DNA of 64,000 bases from DASRDU01 sp035560235 (lineage in GTDB: Bacteria > Acidobacteriota > Blastocatellia > RBC074). This document shows positions 46,301-53,574 of this stretch, in pieces. The notes beneath the pieces were generated by a model that ran no database searches, was not told the DNA's origin, and saw nothing but the letters and a program-made list of their open reading frames with translations. Both the position numbers and the translations under genes were made by a program. The stretch spans positions 1 through 64,000 of the forward strand of contig DATMAG010000018.1 of the NCBI GenBank assembly GCA_035560235.1. Direction: 5' to 3'. Position 1 is the first letter of the stretch. Each line of letters starts with the position of its first letter.

Positions 46301-47001
46301 ACATTGACATCACCTTCCCGGCCAGCCTGCGCTCGCTCTATCCGGTCTTTTATTCATCGCTGCGCGCCGCACTTGAAACCATTGTGCAGCGCCTGCACGA
46401 AAGCGGCACGGCAATCAGCGCCGACGAAGCCGCTGTCATCTTCAGCGCAAAATTCACCAGAGCCGAGGTCAGCGAGCATCCGCATTACCGACTTTATCTG
46501 GATGCCGGGATTGCTTGCACGGCGCGCTTTGCCGAGGTCTTTGCTCCGCAGGCGCGGGTGAGCGAATTTTTTGATCCGGCTGAACTGCTTGCCGACACGC
46601 GCATGCTGCCGCTGCGTTTTGATCTGGTGTCGAGCTTTCGCACGGCTGACGGGCTGGCGCACATCATCGTCTTTCGTCCTGAATCGCTCGCCAAAGCCGC
46701 TTCAAAAGGCAACGCGACAGAACTGGTCTGGAGCGGTTTGAAAACAGCGCACCGGATGGCTTTTGTGTTATTGCGCAATCGCCTGCCTGAATTGCAGCCC
46801 TGGGTCTATTCGGCGGCTGACGGCGTGCTGTACAGATTGCTGTGGAATCGCCGCCCGGACAATATGACGACCGAAGCCGAGCGCGTGACTGAACGCTGGC
46901 GAGCCATCACGCACGGCAGATTTGAAACGAAGCTGAACGAACGCAACTGCGACCGCTGCCCGACCCGCATCGCCTGCCCGCACTGGCTCGACGCCATCTG
47001 A
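43333..47001 (+). CDS. ImmA/IrrE metalloprotease - UvrD/AddA-like helicase - degenerate Fe-S nuclease fusion
   Basis: A 1222-residue fusion. Residues 1-185: ImmA/IrrE family Zn protease, LAHELGHLTMH (HExxH, about 79) with a downstream EEAEANAFANEFIAP. Residues about 225-960: SF1A helicase with Walker A AGPGTGKTATLVRR, VLVDEYQDVSRTVA (motif II, about 453), MRQAIYRFRGA (III), CHASKGLEFPCVVVAG (V) and LLFVGVTRAKRAV (VI). Residues about 975-1222 follow the Cas4/AddB-type Fe-S nuclease layout: Cys981 in DESSCAVRTYLENY and C1206, C1209, C1215 in NCDRCPTRIACPHW. The catalytic D-ExK block, however, reads LRFDLV ... IIVFRP, so nuclease activity is probably lost. Two palindrome-derived inserts lie in frame at about residues 189-214 (the protease-helicase linker) and 695-720. 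Start GTG is coupled to the leader ORF. Confidence 0.85.
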   Translation: MRSLDHAKQQAREVRALIGSEAENLLDRLRAFIERQYDIELIPVPAAVIDEGRAEVSPSERTLNYDERFDRRPAELLWVLAHELGHLTMHARLTKPYAQPDPLLGSVYLNEGAAAIARYSRRAREEAEANAFANEFIAPARDVFAEWRTTPGATTHSIAERRGMLEKIVRVQLAEALYQLLLSPAEDAGHGGHGETRGEDNAEDSPVFPRAPGGSSKKAVACDPRQLEAATFTGAPALVTAGPGTGKTATLVRRIEFLLTERQARPDQFLVLTFSNDAAGELRERIAAKFGHEVAAAMEIATFHGFGLSFLHNHALELSPDAAILDETGQEELLTSLLGSLRCPNIINLRDPAESVKRIQRHINYLKDRAIDDQPITPDLLADLIEAWQPADDEAKQRKQRARELLTAFRAYEQAKAARPAIDFADLIALPIQLLATRPRLVQKAREKYRWVLVDEYQDVSRTVALLLRYLCGPDNPPWVVGDMRQAIYRFRGAAPENVRRFGDDFPGAQVFELDTNYRSCPEVIHAANQLATLMELMETGQPVESENGASVSVEVNALWRAGTGLTGIGENVVALARARADASEYDGIAAQVRTWLEMGIAPKDIAVLARRNSDVRNIVLALGERGMRATTSGLITPEGAAGDLAAIATFPDDPLASLPRVIFSLGRGRYDQQTLNQLVSHLINAARGGELNSTGHRDAEGAEEEQKFPFLSAPTLRALRLCCEQVFENRSALFADRELTPLIAEFMRLSDCLAQEYFSGDAFSLMCAFLFNGSDYLRRVLDDSDAARRALTLSEIATSLSRAAAYRFTHPDKVPVESRLAFAQHFRDNLSGSKPSLQAPQSEDDAVRVMTCHASKGLEFPCVVVAGQTLTQMREELWLPDELQPSDEDERAQADALLFVGVTRAKRAVVVSCAETRSGTERARSRALTPLLERWQQLFSIPAVNWSAPVAERDKIVIEPLWGGSQPPRLFAGSLDESSCAVRTYLENYIDITFPASLRSLYPVFYSSLRAALETIVQRLHESGTAISADEAAVIFSAKFTRAEVSEHPHYRLYLDAGIACTARFAEVFAPQARVSEFFDPAELLADTRMLPLRFDLVSSFRTADGLAHIIVFRPESLAKAASKGNATELVWSGLKTAHRMAFVLLRNRLPELQPWVYSAADGVLYRLLWNRRPDNMTTEAERVTERWRAITHGRFETKLNERNCDRCPTRIACPHWLDAI
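43899..43973. repeat. palindromic element in frame at the protease-helicase linker
   Basis: CCACGGGGGACACGGTGAAA at 43899-43918 plus six more bases pairs with 43948-43973 at 22 of 26 positions. The element reads in frame as DAGHGGHGETRGEDNAED and PVFPRAPGGSS, a low-complexity linker between the ImmA/IrrE and helicase domains. Elsewhere in the window such palindromes lie between genes. Confidence 0.72.
45416..45490. repeat. second palindrome-like insert inside the helicase coding region
   Basis: GGCCACAGAGACGCTGAGGG starting at 45418 and TCTGCGCCGACGCTGCGGGC at about 45469-45488 are related by imperfect inverted complementarity and have the 'cacagagacgc' wording typical of dispersed palindromes. 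In frame it encodes GHRDAEGAEEEQKFPF, which does not look like helicase sequence. Pairing is weaker than for the linker element. Confidence 0.5.
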
Positions 47002-47007
47002 ATTCAA

Positions 47008-49170
47008 TCAGCCAACGCGCGCGAGGCCGAAGCGCGGCTGGCTGCGAATGTGCTGAATGAGTTTATCTGTTTCGCGGGTGTTTTTGCGGGCAGTCAACTG
47101 ATGCTCGGCTTCGCGGCGGGCGAGTTGAAGTAGTTTCTGGTCGCGGACGATGTTGGCGACACGAAAGGCCGGAATGCCTGACTGCCGCGTGCCCATCACT
47201 TCGCCGGGGCCACGCAGTTCAAGATCCTTTTCTGAAATCTTAAAACCGTCGGTCGTCTCTTCCATAATCTTCAAACGTTCCTGCGCCTCTTTGGTTCTGG
47301 CAAACTGAGCGAGCAGGATGCAGAAGCTTTCAGCCGCGCCGCGTCCGACTCTGCCGCGCAACTGATGAAGCTGCGACAGGCCGAAACGTTCGGCGTGTTC
47401 GATCAGCATCACCGAAGCGTTCGGCACATCCACGCCGACTTCAATGACTGTCGTCGCCACCAGAATCTGAGTCTCATTTCTGGCAAAGGCCTGCATCACG
47501 GCTTCCTTTTCTGCCGGTTTCATTCTGCCGTGCAGCAGCCCGATGCTGAATTCAGGGAAGACTTCGTGGCGCAGGTCTTCGTACATTTCGGTCGCATTGC
47601 GCAGGTCGAGCTTTTCGCTTTCTTCGATGATCGGATAGACCACATAGGCCTGGCGGCCCTGCCTGATCTGATCGCGGATGAATTCATAAATCTTTTCGCG
47701 CCGGTCTTCGCCGCGCACGAAGGTTTTGATCGGCGTGCGGCCTGGCGGCAGTTCGTCAATCACCGAGACTTCAAGATCGCCGTAAACCGTCATCGCCAGC
47801 GAGCGCGGAATCGGCGTGGCCGTGACCACCAGCACATCAGGATTGAAGCCGCGCCGCCGCAGTTCGGCGCGTTGCAGCACGCCGAAGCGATGCTGTTCGT
47901 CAATCACCGCAAAGCCAAGATTTTTGAACTGCACGGCTTCCTGAATAATGGCGTGCGTGCCGATGACGATGTCCACCGCGCCAGTGGCGATGGCTTCGTG
48001 CAGCTCGCGTTTCTCTTTCGCCTTCAGGCTGCCAGTGAGCAGTTCGACGCGGTACGGAGTTTTGTCACCACCCGCTGCCACCAGGCGTTTGATGTTGCGC
48101 GCATGCTGTTCGGCCAGAATTTCGGTCGGAGCCATCAGCGCCGTCTGATAGCCGTTCTCGACGGCAACGATCATCGCCTGCACTGAAACAATTGTTTTGC
48201 CGCTGCCGACGTCGCCCTGCAACAGACGATTCATCGGCTGATTGCCGGTCAGATCGTCAACGATCTCTTTGAGCGCCCGTTTCTGCGCATTGGTCGGAGT
48301 GAAAGGCAGAATGGCGCGCACGGCTTCGCGGACGCGGTCGTTGATTTCAATGATCGCGCCCTTCGGTTCCATCAGCCGCTCGCCGCGTTTGAGGCCAAGC
48401 GCCAGCGACAGCCAGAAGAATTCTTCAAAGATCAGCCGCCGGTGCGCGGGCGATTTCGCTTCGTTGTAATGCTCAACCGGCGCGTCGTCGGCAGGGAAGT
48501 GGACGTTGCGAAAAGCTTCGACACGCGGGATCAGATTGTTGCGCGCAATGATTTCAGCCGGGATCAGTTCTTCGGCTTCAGTGTCGAGGCGGCTGATGAC
48601 GTGATGAAAGATCGAACGCAGTTGCCGCGTTCTGAAATCACCAAGCTTGCGATAGATCGGCACCCGCCGCGCCGTGTGAATCGCCGCCGTTTCAGGATCA
48701 TCATCCTCGTCCTGCAAAATCTCGTATTCAGGATTTTCGACCTCAAAGTAGTTTTTATATTTGTTCCACTTCCACCTGCCAAACAGGATGACGTGCGAGC
48801 CGCGTGAAAAGACGCGGTTCAGATAAATCTGATTCCACCAGTAAGCGCGCACCTGCGATTCGCCGTCTGAAGCGATGAACTCATACATCTTCAGCCGCCC
48901 GCCCTTGAGCGGAATGATGCCGCCCACGCGCACCATCACTTCAATCGAAGCCTCCTGCCCGTCGCTCAGTTCCGAAGCGCGCGCCAGCCGCGAACGGTCT
49001 TCGTACCGCATCGGCAGGTAATGCAGCAGATCATCCACGGTTGAATCACGCGCATCAGGCTTTGCGGCAATCGCCGCCATTTCGACCGCGAGCGATTCGG
49101 CAGTCTTTTTGCCGATGCGCGGCAGGCCGTGAAGGTGAAGTTCGATGAGTGGGGTGTTGAGGGTCAGCAT
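47008..49170 (-). CDS. recG: ATP-dependent DNA helicase RecG
   Basis: A 720-residue RecG, the branch-migrating helicase that remodels stalled forks. The wedge domain opens with HLHGLPRIGKKTAESLAVEM and LLHYLPMRYEDRSRL; the helicase core has LLQGDVGSGKTIVSVQAMIV (Walker A), FAVIDEQHRFGVLQRAELRR (DEQH box), VVTATPIPRSLAMTVYGDLE, VATTVIEVGVDVPNASVMLI and LHQLRGRVGRGAAESFCILL. ATG 49170 starts the conserved part; the open frame extends 15 codons upstream into CGCGGAA-type repeat sequence. The gene ends 6 bases before the convergent ImmA-helicase stop, so the two transcripts collide tail to tail. Confidence 0.96.
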   Translation of the reverse strand: MLTLNTPLIELHLHGLPRIGKKTAESLAVEMAAIAAKPDARDSTVDDLLHYLPMRYEDRSRLARASELSDGQEASIEVMVRVGGIIPLKGGRLKMYEFIASDGESQVRAYWWNQIYLNRVFSRGSHVILFGRWKWNKYKNYFEVENPEYEILQDEDDDPETAAIHTARRVPIYRKLGDFRTRQLRSIFHHVISRLDTEAEELIPAEIIARNNLIPRVEAFRNVHFPADDAPVEHYNEAKSPAHRRLIFEEFFWLSLALGLKRGERLMEPKGAIIEINDRVREAVRAILPFTPTNAQKRALKEIVDDLTGNQPMNRLLQGDVGSGKTIVSVQAMIVAVENGYQTALMAPTEILAEQHARNIKRLVAAGGDKTPYRVELLTGSLKAKEKRELHEAIATGAVDIVIGTHAIIQEAVQFKNLGFAVIDEQHRFGVLQRAELRRRGFNPDVLVVTATPIPRSLAMTVYGDLEVSVIDELPPGRTPIKTFVRGEDRREKIYEFIRDQIRQGRQAYVVYPIIEESEKLDLRNATEMYEDLRHEVFPEFSIGLLHGRMKPAEKEAVMQAFARNETQILVATTVIEVGVDVPNASVMLIEHAERFGLSQLHQLRGRVGRGAAESFCILLAQFARTKEAQERLKIMEETTDGFKISEKDLELRGPGEVMGTRQSGIPAFRVANIVRDQKLLQLARREAEHQLTARKNTRETDKLIQHIRSQPRFGLARVG

Positions 49171-49177
49171 TGTCAGA

Positions 49178-49223
49178 AAAATCGCGGAATACGCTGAAAT
49201 AAAATCGCGGAACACGCGGAAAG
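49178..49223. repeat. 'cgcggaa' repeat, left flank of the GxxExxY gene
   Basis: ATCGCGGAATACGCTGAAAT and AAAATCGCGGAACACGCGGA form repeated CGCGGAA-N2-ACGC words immediately upstream of recG. The complementary words occur in inverted orientation at 49658-49699, on the other side of the GxxExxY gene. Confidence 0.65.
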
Positions 49224-49227
49224 GGGG

Positions 49228-49617
49228 TCAGGCTCTGGAATTGGCAATGCGAACTTTTTCCAGTAATGGATGATGGCCGAAGTTATAAAGCATTCCGAGT
49301 TTGTATCCTGTGGCTTTCAGATAGTTCGTTACCTGTGCCTTGTGATCATTGCCCAGTGCTGCCAGTGCTTTGATTTCCACGATGATTTTATCGTAACAGA
49401 CAAAGTCCGGTTTGTAAGTCTGCTTCATCGCCTGCCCTTTGTACATCAGCGTGAGCGGCATCTGTGCGACGAATGGAATACCCCGCCTTCTGAACTCCAT
49501 TTCCAGAGCTTCCTGATAAACCGCTTCGAGAAAGCCGCTTCCCAGTTCCTTATAAACCTCCATCGCCGCCCCGTTGATCGCATAACTTTCATCGGGATAG
49601 ATCAGATTGCTTTCCAT
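49228..49617 (-). CDS. GxxExxY protein, PD-(D/E)XK nuclease superfamily
   Basis: A 129-residue protein with the defining motif GSGFLEAVYQEALEMEF (GxxExxY, about residue 27) and a nuclease core YKPDFVCYDKIIVEIKAL with D and ExK in the expected spacing, so catalytic residues look intact. The family is common in Acidobacteria and related phyla, often in multiple copies, and its function is unknown. Here it is bounded on both sides by inverted CGCGGAA repeats and fits exactly between the recG start and the D-aminoacylase stop, which suggests a small mobile cassette. Start ATG 49617; ribosome-binding site weak. Confidence 0.88.
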   Translation of the reverse strand: MESNLIYPDESYAINGAAMEVYKELGSGFLEAVYQEALEMEFRRRGIPFVAQMPLTLMYKGQAMKQTYKPDFVCYDKIIVEIKALAALGNDHKAQVTNYLKATGYKLGMLYNFGHHPLLEKVRIANSRA

Positions 49618-49657
49618 AACAAATAATCCCTCCTGCTGAGATGTTTTGTTTCAGGAT

Positions 49658-49699
49658 ATTCCGCGTCTTTTCCGCGTCTTTTCCGCGTCTTCCGCGATC
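49658..49699. repeat. 'ttccgcgtct' tandem, right flank of the GxxExxY gene
   Basis: Four near-identical 10-base units TTCCGCGTCT run from 49659 to about 49693. They are the inverted complement of the CGCGGAA words at 49178-49223. The array ends exactly at the stop codon of the D-aminoacylase gene (49700-49702). Confidence 0.7.
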
Positions 49700-51295
49700 T
49701 CAATGTTTCCGCAGAATTATTCCCGCCCGCGCGCCTGTGTGCTTTCCTTTTTCAACCACGATCTGCCCGTTGACCAGCACGTAATCAATGCCTGCCGGGT
49801 ACTGTTTCGGCTGCTCGAAGGTGGCGCGGTCAGCGATTGCCTTTTCATCAAAGATCACCATGTCCGCCGCCATTCCGGGACGCAGCAGGCCGCGCTCCCA
49901 CAAATGAAAGGTCTGCGCGGGCAGCGAAGTCATCCGGCGAATGGCTTCTTCAAGGCTCATCAGTCTCTTTTCGCGCACGTAGAGGCCCAGAACGCGGGCG
50001 TTGTTGCCGAAGCCGCGCGGGTGCGGGATGCTTTCGCCTGAAACATCATTGACTCCGGCATCCGAAGCAACCATCGTGAAAGGCTGGCGAAAGATGCGTT
50101 CGACATCTTCATCTGACATTTTGTGCAGCACCATCTGCGCTCCGCCTGCGAGCAGAATCTCAATCGCCTGTTCGGCCTGAGCTTCAACTGATGACTGCTG
50201 GCGCGCGAGCCTGGTGATTTCAGCAATGCTTTTGCCGTTGAATGACGGACTGGCGCGATGGCTGGCGACGACGGCGAAACTGAAATCGCGGAAGCCGCTG
50301 CCTGCGGCCTTTGCAATCATCTCGCGCACGATGCGGGCGCGGGTGGCTTTGTCGTTCAGGCGTGATTTCAGCTTTTCATCACCGCCTTCAAAAATCCACG
50401 ATGGAAAGAGAATGCCGATGCCGGTGCTTGAGGCCGGATAAAGGTACTGATCAACCGTCACCTGCTGACCGCGAGCGCGGGCGTCAGCAATCATCTTCGT
50501 GGTGATCGCGCTTGCGCCCCAGCGGCTGCGGCTTGAAATCTTGAAATGCGAAATCTCGACCGGACAATTTGCCTGCGCGCCGACTGCGAGCGATTCGCTG
50601 ATTGACTGCTCAACGGTCGCGTCTTCGTTGCGCATGTGCGTTGCGTACAGGCCACCGAACTGCGCGGCGACTCTGGCCAGTTCGACAATCTCATCGGTCT
50701 TCGCGTAAGTGCCGGGCACGTATTCAAGCCCGGTTGACAGTCCGACTGCGCCATCGCGCATTGCCTGTGTGGTCAGGTCGCGCATGCGCTGCAACTCTTC
50801 AGGCGTCGGCGGGCGGTCAAAGTCGCCGTTCATCCCGGCGTGCCGAATTGTGTTGTGACCGACCAGTGATGCGATGTTGATTGAGACGCCCGCGTTTTCA
50901 AGCCTTGCGAACCATTCACCGAGCGGGAGCGCCGAACTGCCGCAGTTGCCGGTGACGACTGAAGTCACGCCCATCTGCAAAAAGTTCTCGGCAGTTGGTA
51001 ATTGAGTAATGCCGCCTTCGATGTGCGTGTGAACGTCAATGAAACCGGGCGCAACGATTCTGCCGCGCGCGTCAATCACTCGCGCGGCGCGGTCAGCAGC
51101 GAAGCGGCCAGTTCCGGCAATGCGCCCGTCTTTGATCGCCACATCAGCTTCAAACCAGGGATTGCCTGTGCCGTCAGCGATGCGACCGCCGGTGATGAGC
51201 AGGTCGAAGTCAGGCGCTGATGATTGTGCGCGGTGCGAGATGAAGAAAAGTGACAGGAGCAGGCCTGCCGCGATAACAGACAATCCGGTGCGCAT
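49700..51295 (-). CDS. N-acyl-D-amino-acid deacylase (D-aminoacylase)
   Basis: A 531-residue secreted amidohydrolase that hydrolyses N-acyl-D-amino acids. ATG 51295 gives a signal peptide (TGLSVIAAGLLLSLFFISHR) and has GAAAGG upstream. The family metal site is complete: APGFIDVHTHIEGGITQLPT (HxH), SVVTGNCGSSALPLGEW (zinc Cys), YATHMRNEDATVEQS and VEISHFKISSRSRWG (His ligands) and MVASDAGVNDVSGESIPHPRG (catalytic Asp). It is paralogous to the gene at 35621, which lacks the Cys. Stop and the flanking GxxExxY repeat array abut. Confidence 0.92.
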   Translation of the reverse strand: MRTGLSVIAAGLLLSLFFISHRAQSSAPDFDLLITGGRIADGTGNPWFEADVAIKDGRIAGTGRFAADRAARVIDARGRIVAPGFIDVHTHIEGGITQLPTAENFLQMGVTSVVTGNCGSSALPLGEWFARLENAGVSINIASLVGHNTIRHAGMNGDFDRPPTPEELQRMRDLTTQAMRDGAVGLSTGLEYVPGTYAKTDEIVELARVAAQFGGLYATHMRNEDATVEQSISESLAVGAQANCPVEISHFKISSRSRWGASAITTKMIADARARGQQVTVDQYLYPASSTGIGILFPSWIFEGGDEKLKSRLNDKATRARIVREMIAKAAGSGFRDFSFAVVASHRASPSFNGKSIAEITRLARQQSSVEAQAEQAIEILLAGGAQMVLHKMSDEDVERIFRQPFTMVASDAGVNDVSGESIPHPRGFGNNARVLGLYVREKRLMSLEEAIRRMTSLPAQTFHLWERGLLRPGMAADMVIFDEKAIADRATFEQPKQYPAGIDYVLVNGQIVVEKGKHTGARAGIILRKH

Positions 51296-51305
51296 AAAAT
51301 GCCTT

Positions 51306-51758
51306 TCAGTTTTGCTGCTGATGAATTTCGATCCGGCGATCATCCGCGCCGGAATCGGAGATGTGGACGCGCCAGGCGTTCGGAATCGCAAATGACCCCA
51401 TTCTTTCAGCCCATTCAATCACAACAACGGCGTTCGGTTCCGTGAGCATTTCATCCAGACCGAGCGCATAAACTTCATCGGCGCTGCCTGAGAGCCGGTA
51501 CAGATCGAGGTGATAAAGCCGCATCCGCCCGTCGTGCGCATTGACGAGCGTAAAGGTCGGGCTGCTGACCTCAGCCGGATCAATCTCAAGCCCGGCAGCG
51601 AGGCCTTTGGTGAAAACAGTCTTGCCCGCGCCGAGATCGCCGCTGAGCAGAAAGACCGTCGCAGCAGTGATTGTCTCACCGATGCGATAAGCCAGGTCAA
51701 AAGTCTCTTCGGCTGAGTGCGTGATGAATGTTCCGTCCGGGACTGAGGATTCTGTCAT
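51306..51758 (-). CDS. tsaE: tRNA threonylcarbamoyladenosine biosynthesis ATPase TsaE
   Basis: A 150-residue P-loop ATPase required, with TsaB and TsaD, to form t6A37 of ANN-decoding tRNAs. Walker A is FLLSGDLGAGKTVFTKGLAA at about residue 37; SSPTFTLVN, YHLDLYRLSG and VVVIEWAERMG are the remaining TsaE motifs. Length is normal (about 150). Placed directly downstream of nnr, as in many bacteria (the yjeF-yjeE pair), 15 bases apart. Confidence 0.95.
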   Translation of the reverse strand: MTESSVPDGTFITHSAEETFDLAYRIGETITAATVFLLSGDLGAGKTVFTKGLAAGLEIDPAEVSSPTFTLVNAHDGRMRLYHLDLYRLSGSADEVYALGLDEMLTEPNAVVVIEWAERMGSFAIPNAWRVHISDSGADDRRIEIHQQQN

Positions 51759-51773
51759 CAGTGATTCAACTGC

Positions 51774-53396
51774 TCATTCGTGGCTGCCTTTTTCTTCTTC
51801 ACCGCCGGTGCGCAGGATGGCAGCGGAGATTCTGTTGCTGATGTCACCGGCCATCAGCGAGCGCATTCCGATTTCGCCAGCCGCAATGTCACCGGCCAGA
51901 CCGTGCAGATAAACGGCGGCAATCGCGGCCTGCAACGGTTCAGCCGGTCGCTGCGCGAGCAGGCCCGCAAGCAGGCCCGTCAGCACGTCGCCTGAACCGG
52001 CAGTTGCCATTCCGGCATTGCCGGTCGGGTTGACATAAACTTCGCCGTCAGGCGCGGCAATCAGTGTGCGGCTGCCTTTCAGAATTGTGATGACGTGATT
52101 CTTCATCGCAAATTCACGCGCCGCGCTGATGCGGTCGGCCACGATTTCGGCATTTGTTCTGCCGCTCAGCCGCGCCATCTCGCCCGGATGCGGCGTCACG
52201 ATGATCGGCAGTTGATCGGAACCTGAAAGCTCATCGGGCCAGGGCGCCAGACAGTTCAGCCCGTCAGCATCAATCACGACGGGCGCATTTCGCTGCGCGA
52301 CAAATTTGCGGGCAAAACTTCGTGTGCTTTCATCGGCTGACGACAGGCCGGGGCCGATGGCAATGACGGTTCGTTTCTGCGCCAGTTCAAAGGCGCGTTC
52401 AAGCGCATCGTGAGCAATCGCGCCGCTGCCGGTTTCAGAGAGCGGTTCGGTCATCACTTCGGTGCGCGCCTGCGTGACGAGCAGAGCCTGGGCCGACTGT
52501 GCAGTAGCGACCGTGACCAGGCCTGCTCCGGCGCGCAACACTGCTTCAGACGCAAGCGCCGCCGCGCCCGTCTTGCCGCGCGACCCGGCAATCAGCAGCA
52601 CATCACCGACTGAGCCTTTGTGCGCATCAGGAGCGCGGCGCGATGCGCGCAGCCATTTGATGATTTGTTCTTCTGCGACAAGCTGAAGCTGCGCACCTGA
52701 TTTTGCCAGCAGTTCATCGGGAGTTCCGATTGAAGCGACAACCAGTTTGCCATTGGCATAGCAGGCTGGCGGCAGCGCGTTGCCGATCTTCGGAGCAGTG
52801 AACGAAACAGTCAGGTCAGCCTCAACGTGCGGGCCGATGGGCTGAGCCGCATCAGAGGACAGGCCGGAAGGAATATCAACCGCAATCACAGTTGTCTGCA
52901 ATAACCGGCGTGATTCATTGATGGCCTCAATGGCTCTGGCGTAAATGCCTTCAGCCGGTTTCGTCAGTCCCGTGCCAAACAGGGCATCAATGATGAACTG
53001 CGAGGCTTTGAAAAGATCAGCGTCATCGCTGGCAATCTGAGTGAAGCTGAGCGCGCCACGGCCACAGGTGGAAGGATCAGTTGATGCAAGCTGTCTGAGA
53101 ATTTCAAAGTTGGTTCGGGCCTCGCCTTTCGTTTTTTCGATGTCACCAAACAGCAGCGCGTCAACAATCGCCCCGCTCATCCACAGCAGCCGGGCAATGA
53201 CTGCGCCATCGCCGCCGTTGTTGCCCCTGCCGCAGTAAACCGCAAAGCTTTTTCCGCTGACCGGCCCGTAGTGCTCAATGATCGCCTCCACGACCCGCGA
53301 GCCTGCCGTTTCCATCAGGGTTGGAAAAGGAATGCCGCAGCGTTCGACCGTCAGCCGGTCCATTTCGCGCATCTGTTGTGCGGTCAGAATCTTCAT
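51774..53396 (-). CDS. nnr: bifunctional NAD(P)H-hydrate epimerase / ADP-dependent dehydratase
   Basis: A 540-residue fusion of the two enzymes that repair hydrated NAD(P)H. The N-terminal YjeF_N epimerase begins MKILTAQQMREMDRLTVERC (Met 1 at 53396) and has VYCGRGNNGGDGAVIARLLW and VIAVDIPSGLSSDAAQPIG. The C-terminal carbohydrate-kinase-like dehydratase has GDVLLIAGSRGKTGAAALAS, IVTPHPGEMARLSGRTNAEI and GMATAGSGDVLTGLLAGLLA. Length agrees with E. coli Nnr (515). The open frame upstream of 53396 has no family match. Confidence 0.95.
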   Translation of the reverse strand: MKILTAQQMREMDRLTVERCGIPFPTLMETAGSRVVEAIIEHYGPVSGKSFAVYCGRGNNGGDGAVIARLLWMSGAIVDALLFGDIEKTKGEARTNFEILRQLASTDPSTCGRGALSFTQIASDDADLFKASQFIIDALFGTGLTKPAEGIYARAIEAINESRRLLQTTVIAVDIPSGLSSDAAQPIGPHVEADLTVSFTAPKIGNALPPACYANGKLVVASIGTPDELLAKSGAQLQLVAEEQIIKWLRASRRAPDAHKGSVGDVLLIAGSRGKTGAAALASEAVLRAGAGLVTVATAQSAQALLVTQARTEVMTEPLSETGSGAIAHDALERAFELAQKRTVIAIGPGLSSADESTRSFARKFVAQRNAPVVIDADGLNCLAPWPDELSGSDQLPIIVTPHPGEMARLSGRTNAEIVADRISAAREFAMKNHVITILKGSRTLIAAPDGEVYVNPTGNAGMATAGSGDVLTGLLAGLLAQRPAEPLQAAIAAVYLHGLAGDIAAGEIGMRSLMAGDISNRISAAILRTGGEEEKGSHE

Positions 53397-53444
53397 TGCA
53401 GTTCGGATATTACAGCAGTTGCAAATGCCTGCCTGGCTCAACGT

Positions 53445-53504
53445 CACCACAGAGGGCACAGGGTGTTACCTGTTGTTCTGTGAACCTCTGTGTCCTCTGT
53501 GGTG
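53445..53504. repeat. intergenic palindrome ('ccacagagggcacag' phrase)
   Basis: CACCACAGAGGGCACAGGG at 53445-53463 pairs with 53486-53504 at 17 of 19 positions, centre 22 bases. It lies between M20 peptidase and nnr on the minus strand. Confidence 0.8.
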
Positions 53505-53574
53505 GAGATGGTTGCATCCATCAGCATATTGCAATCACAGGGAATGCTATTGTGGCGTCTGCGTTCACTGTGTC

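Noticed and set aside
43333..47001. Assignment of the fusion gene to Gabija GajB or to plain UvrD/AddA
   Set aside because: The ImmA/IrrE N-terminus and Fe-S C-terminus do not fit GajB, no GajA-like ATPase-TOPRIM gene is adjacent, and UvrD lacks both extra domains.
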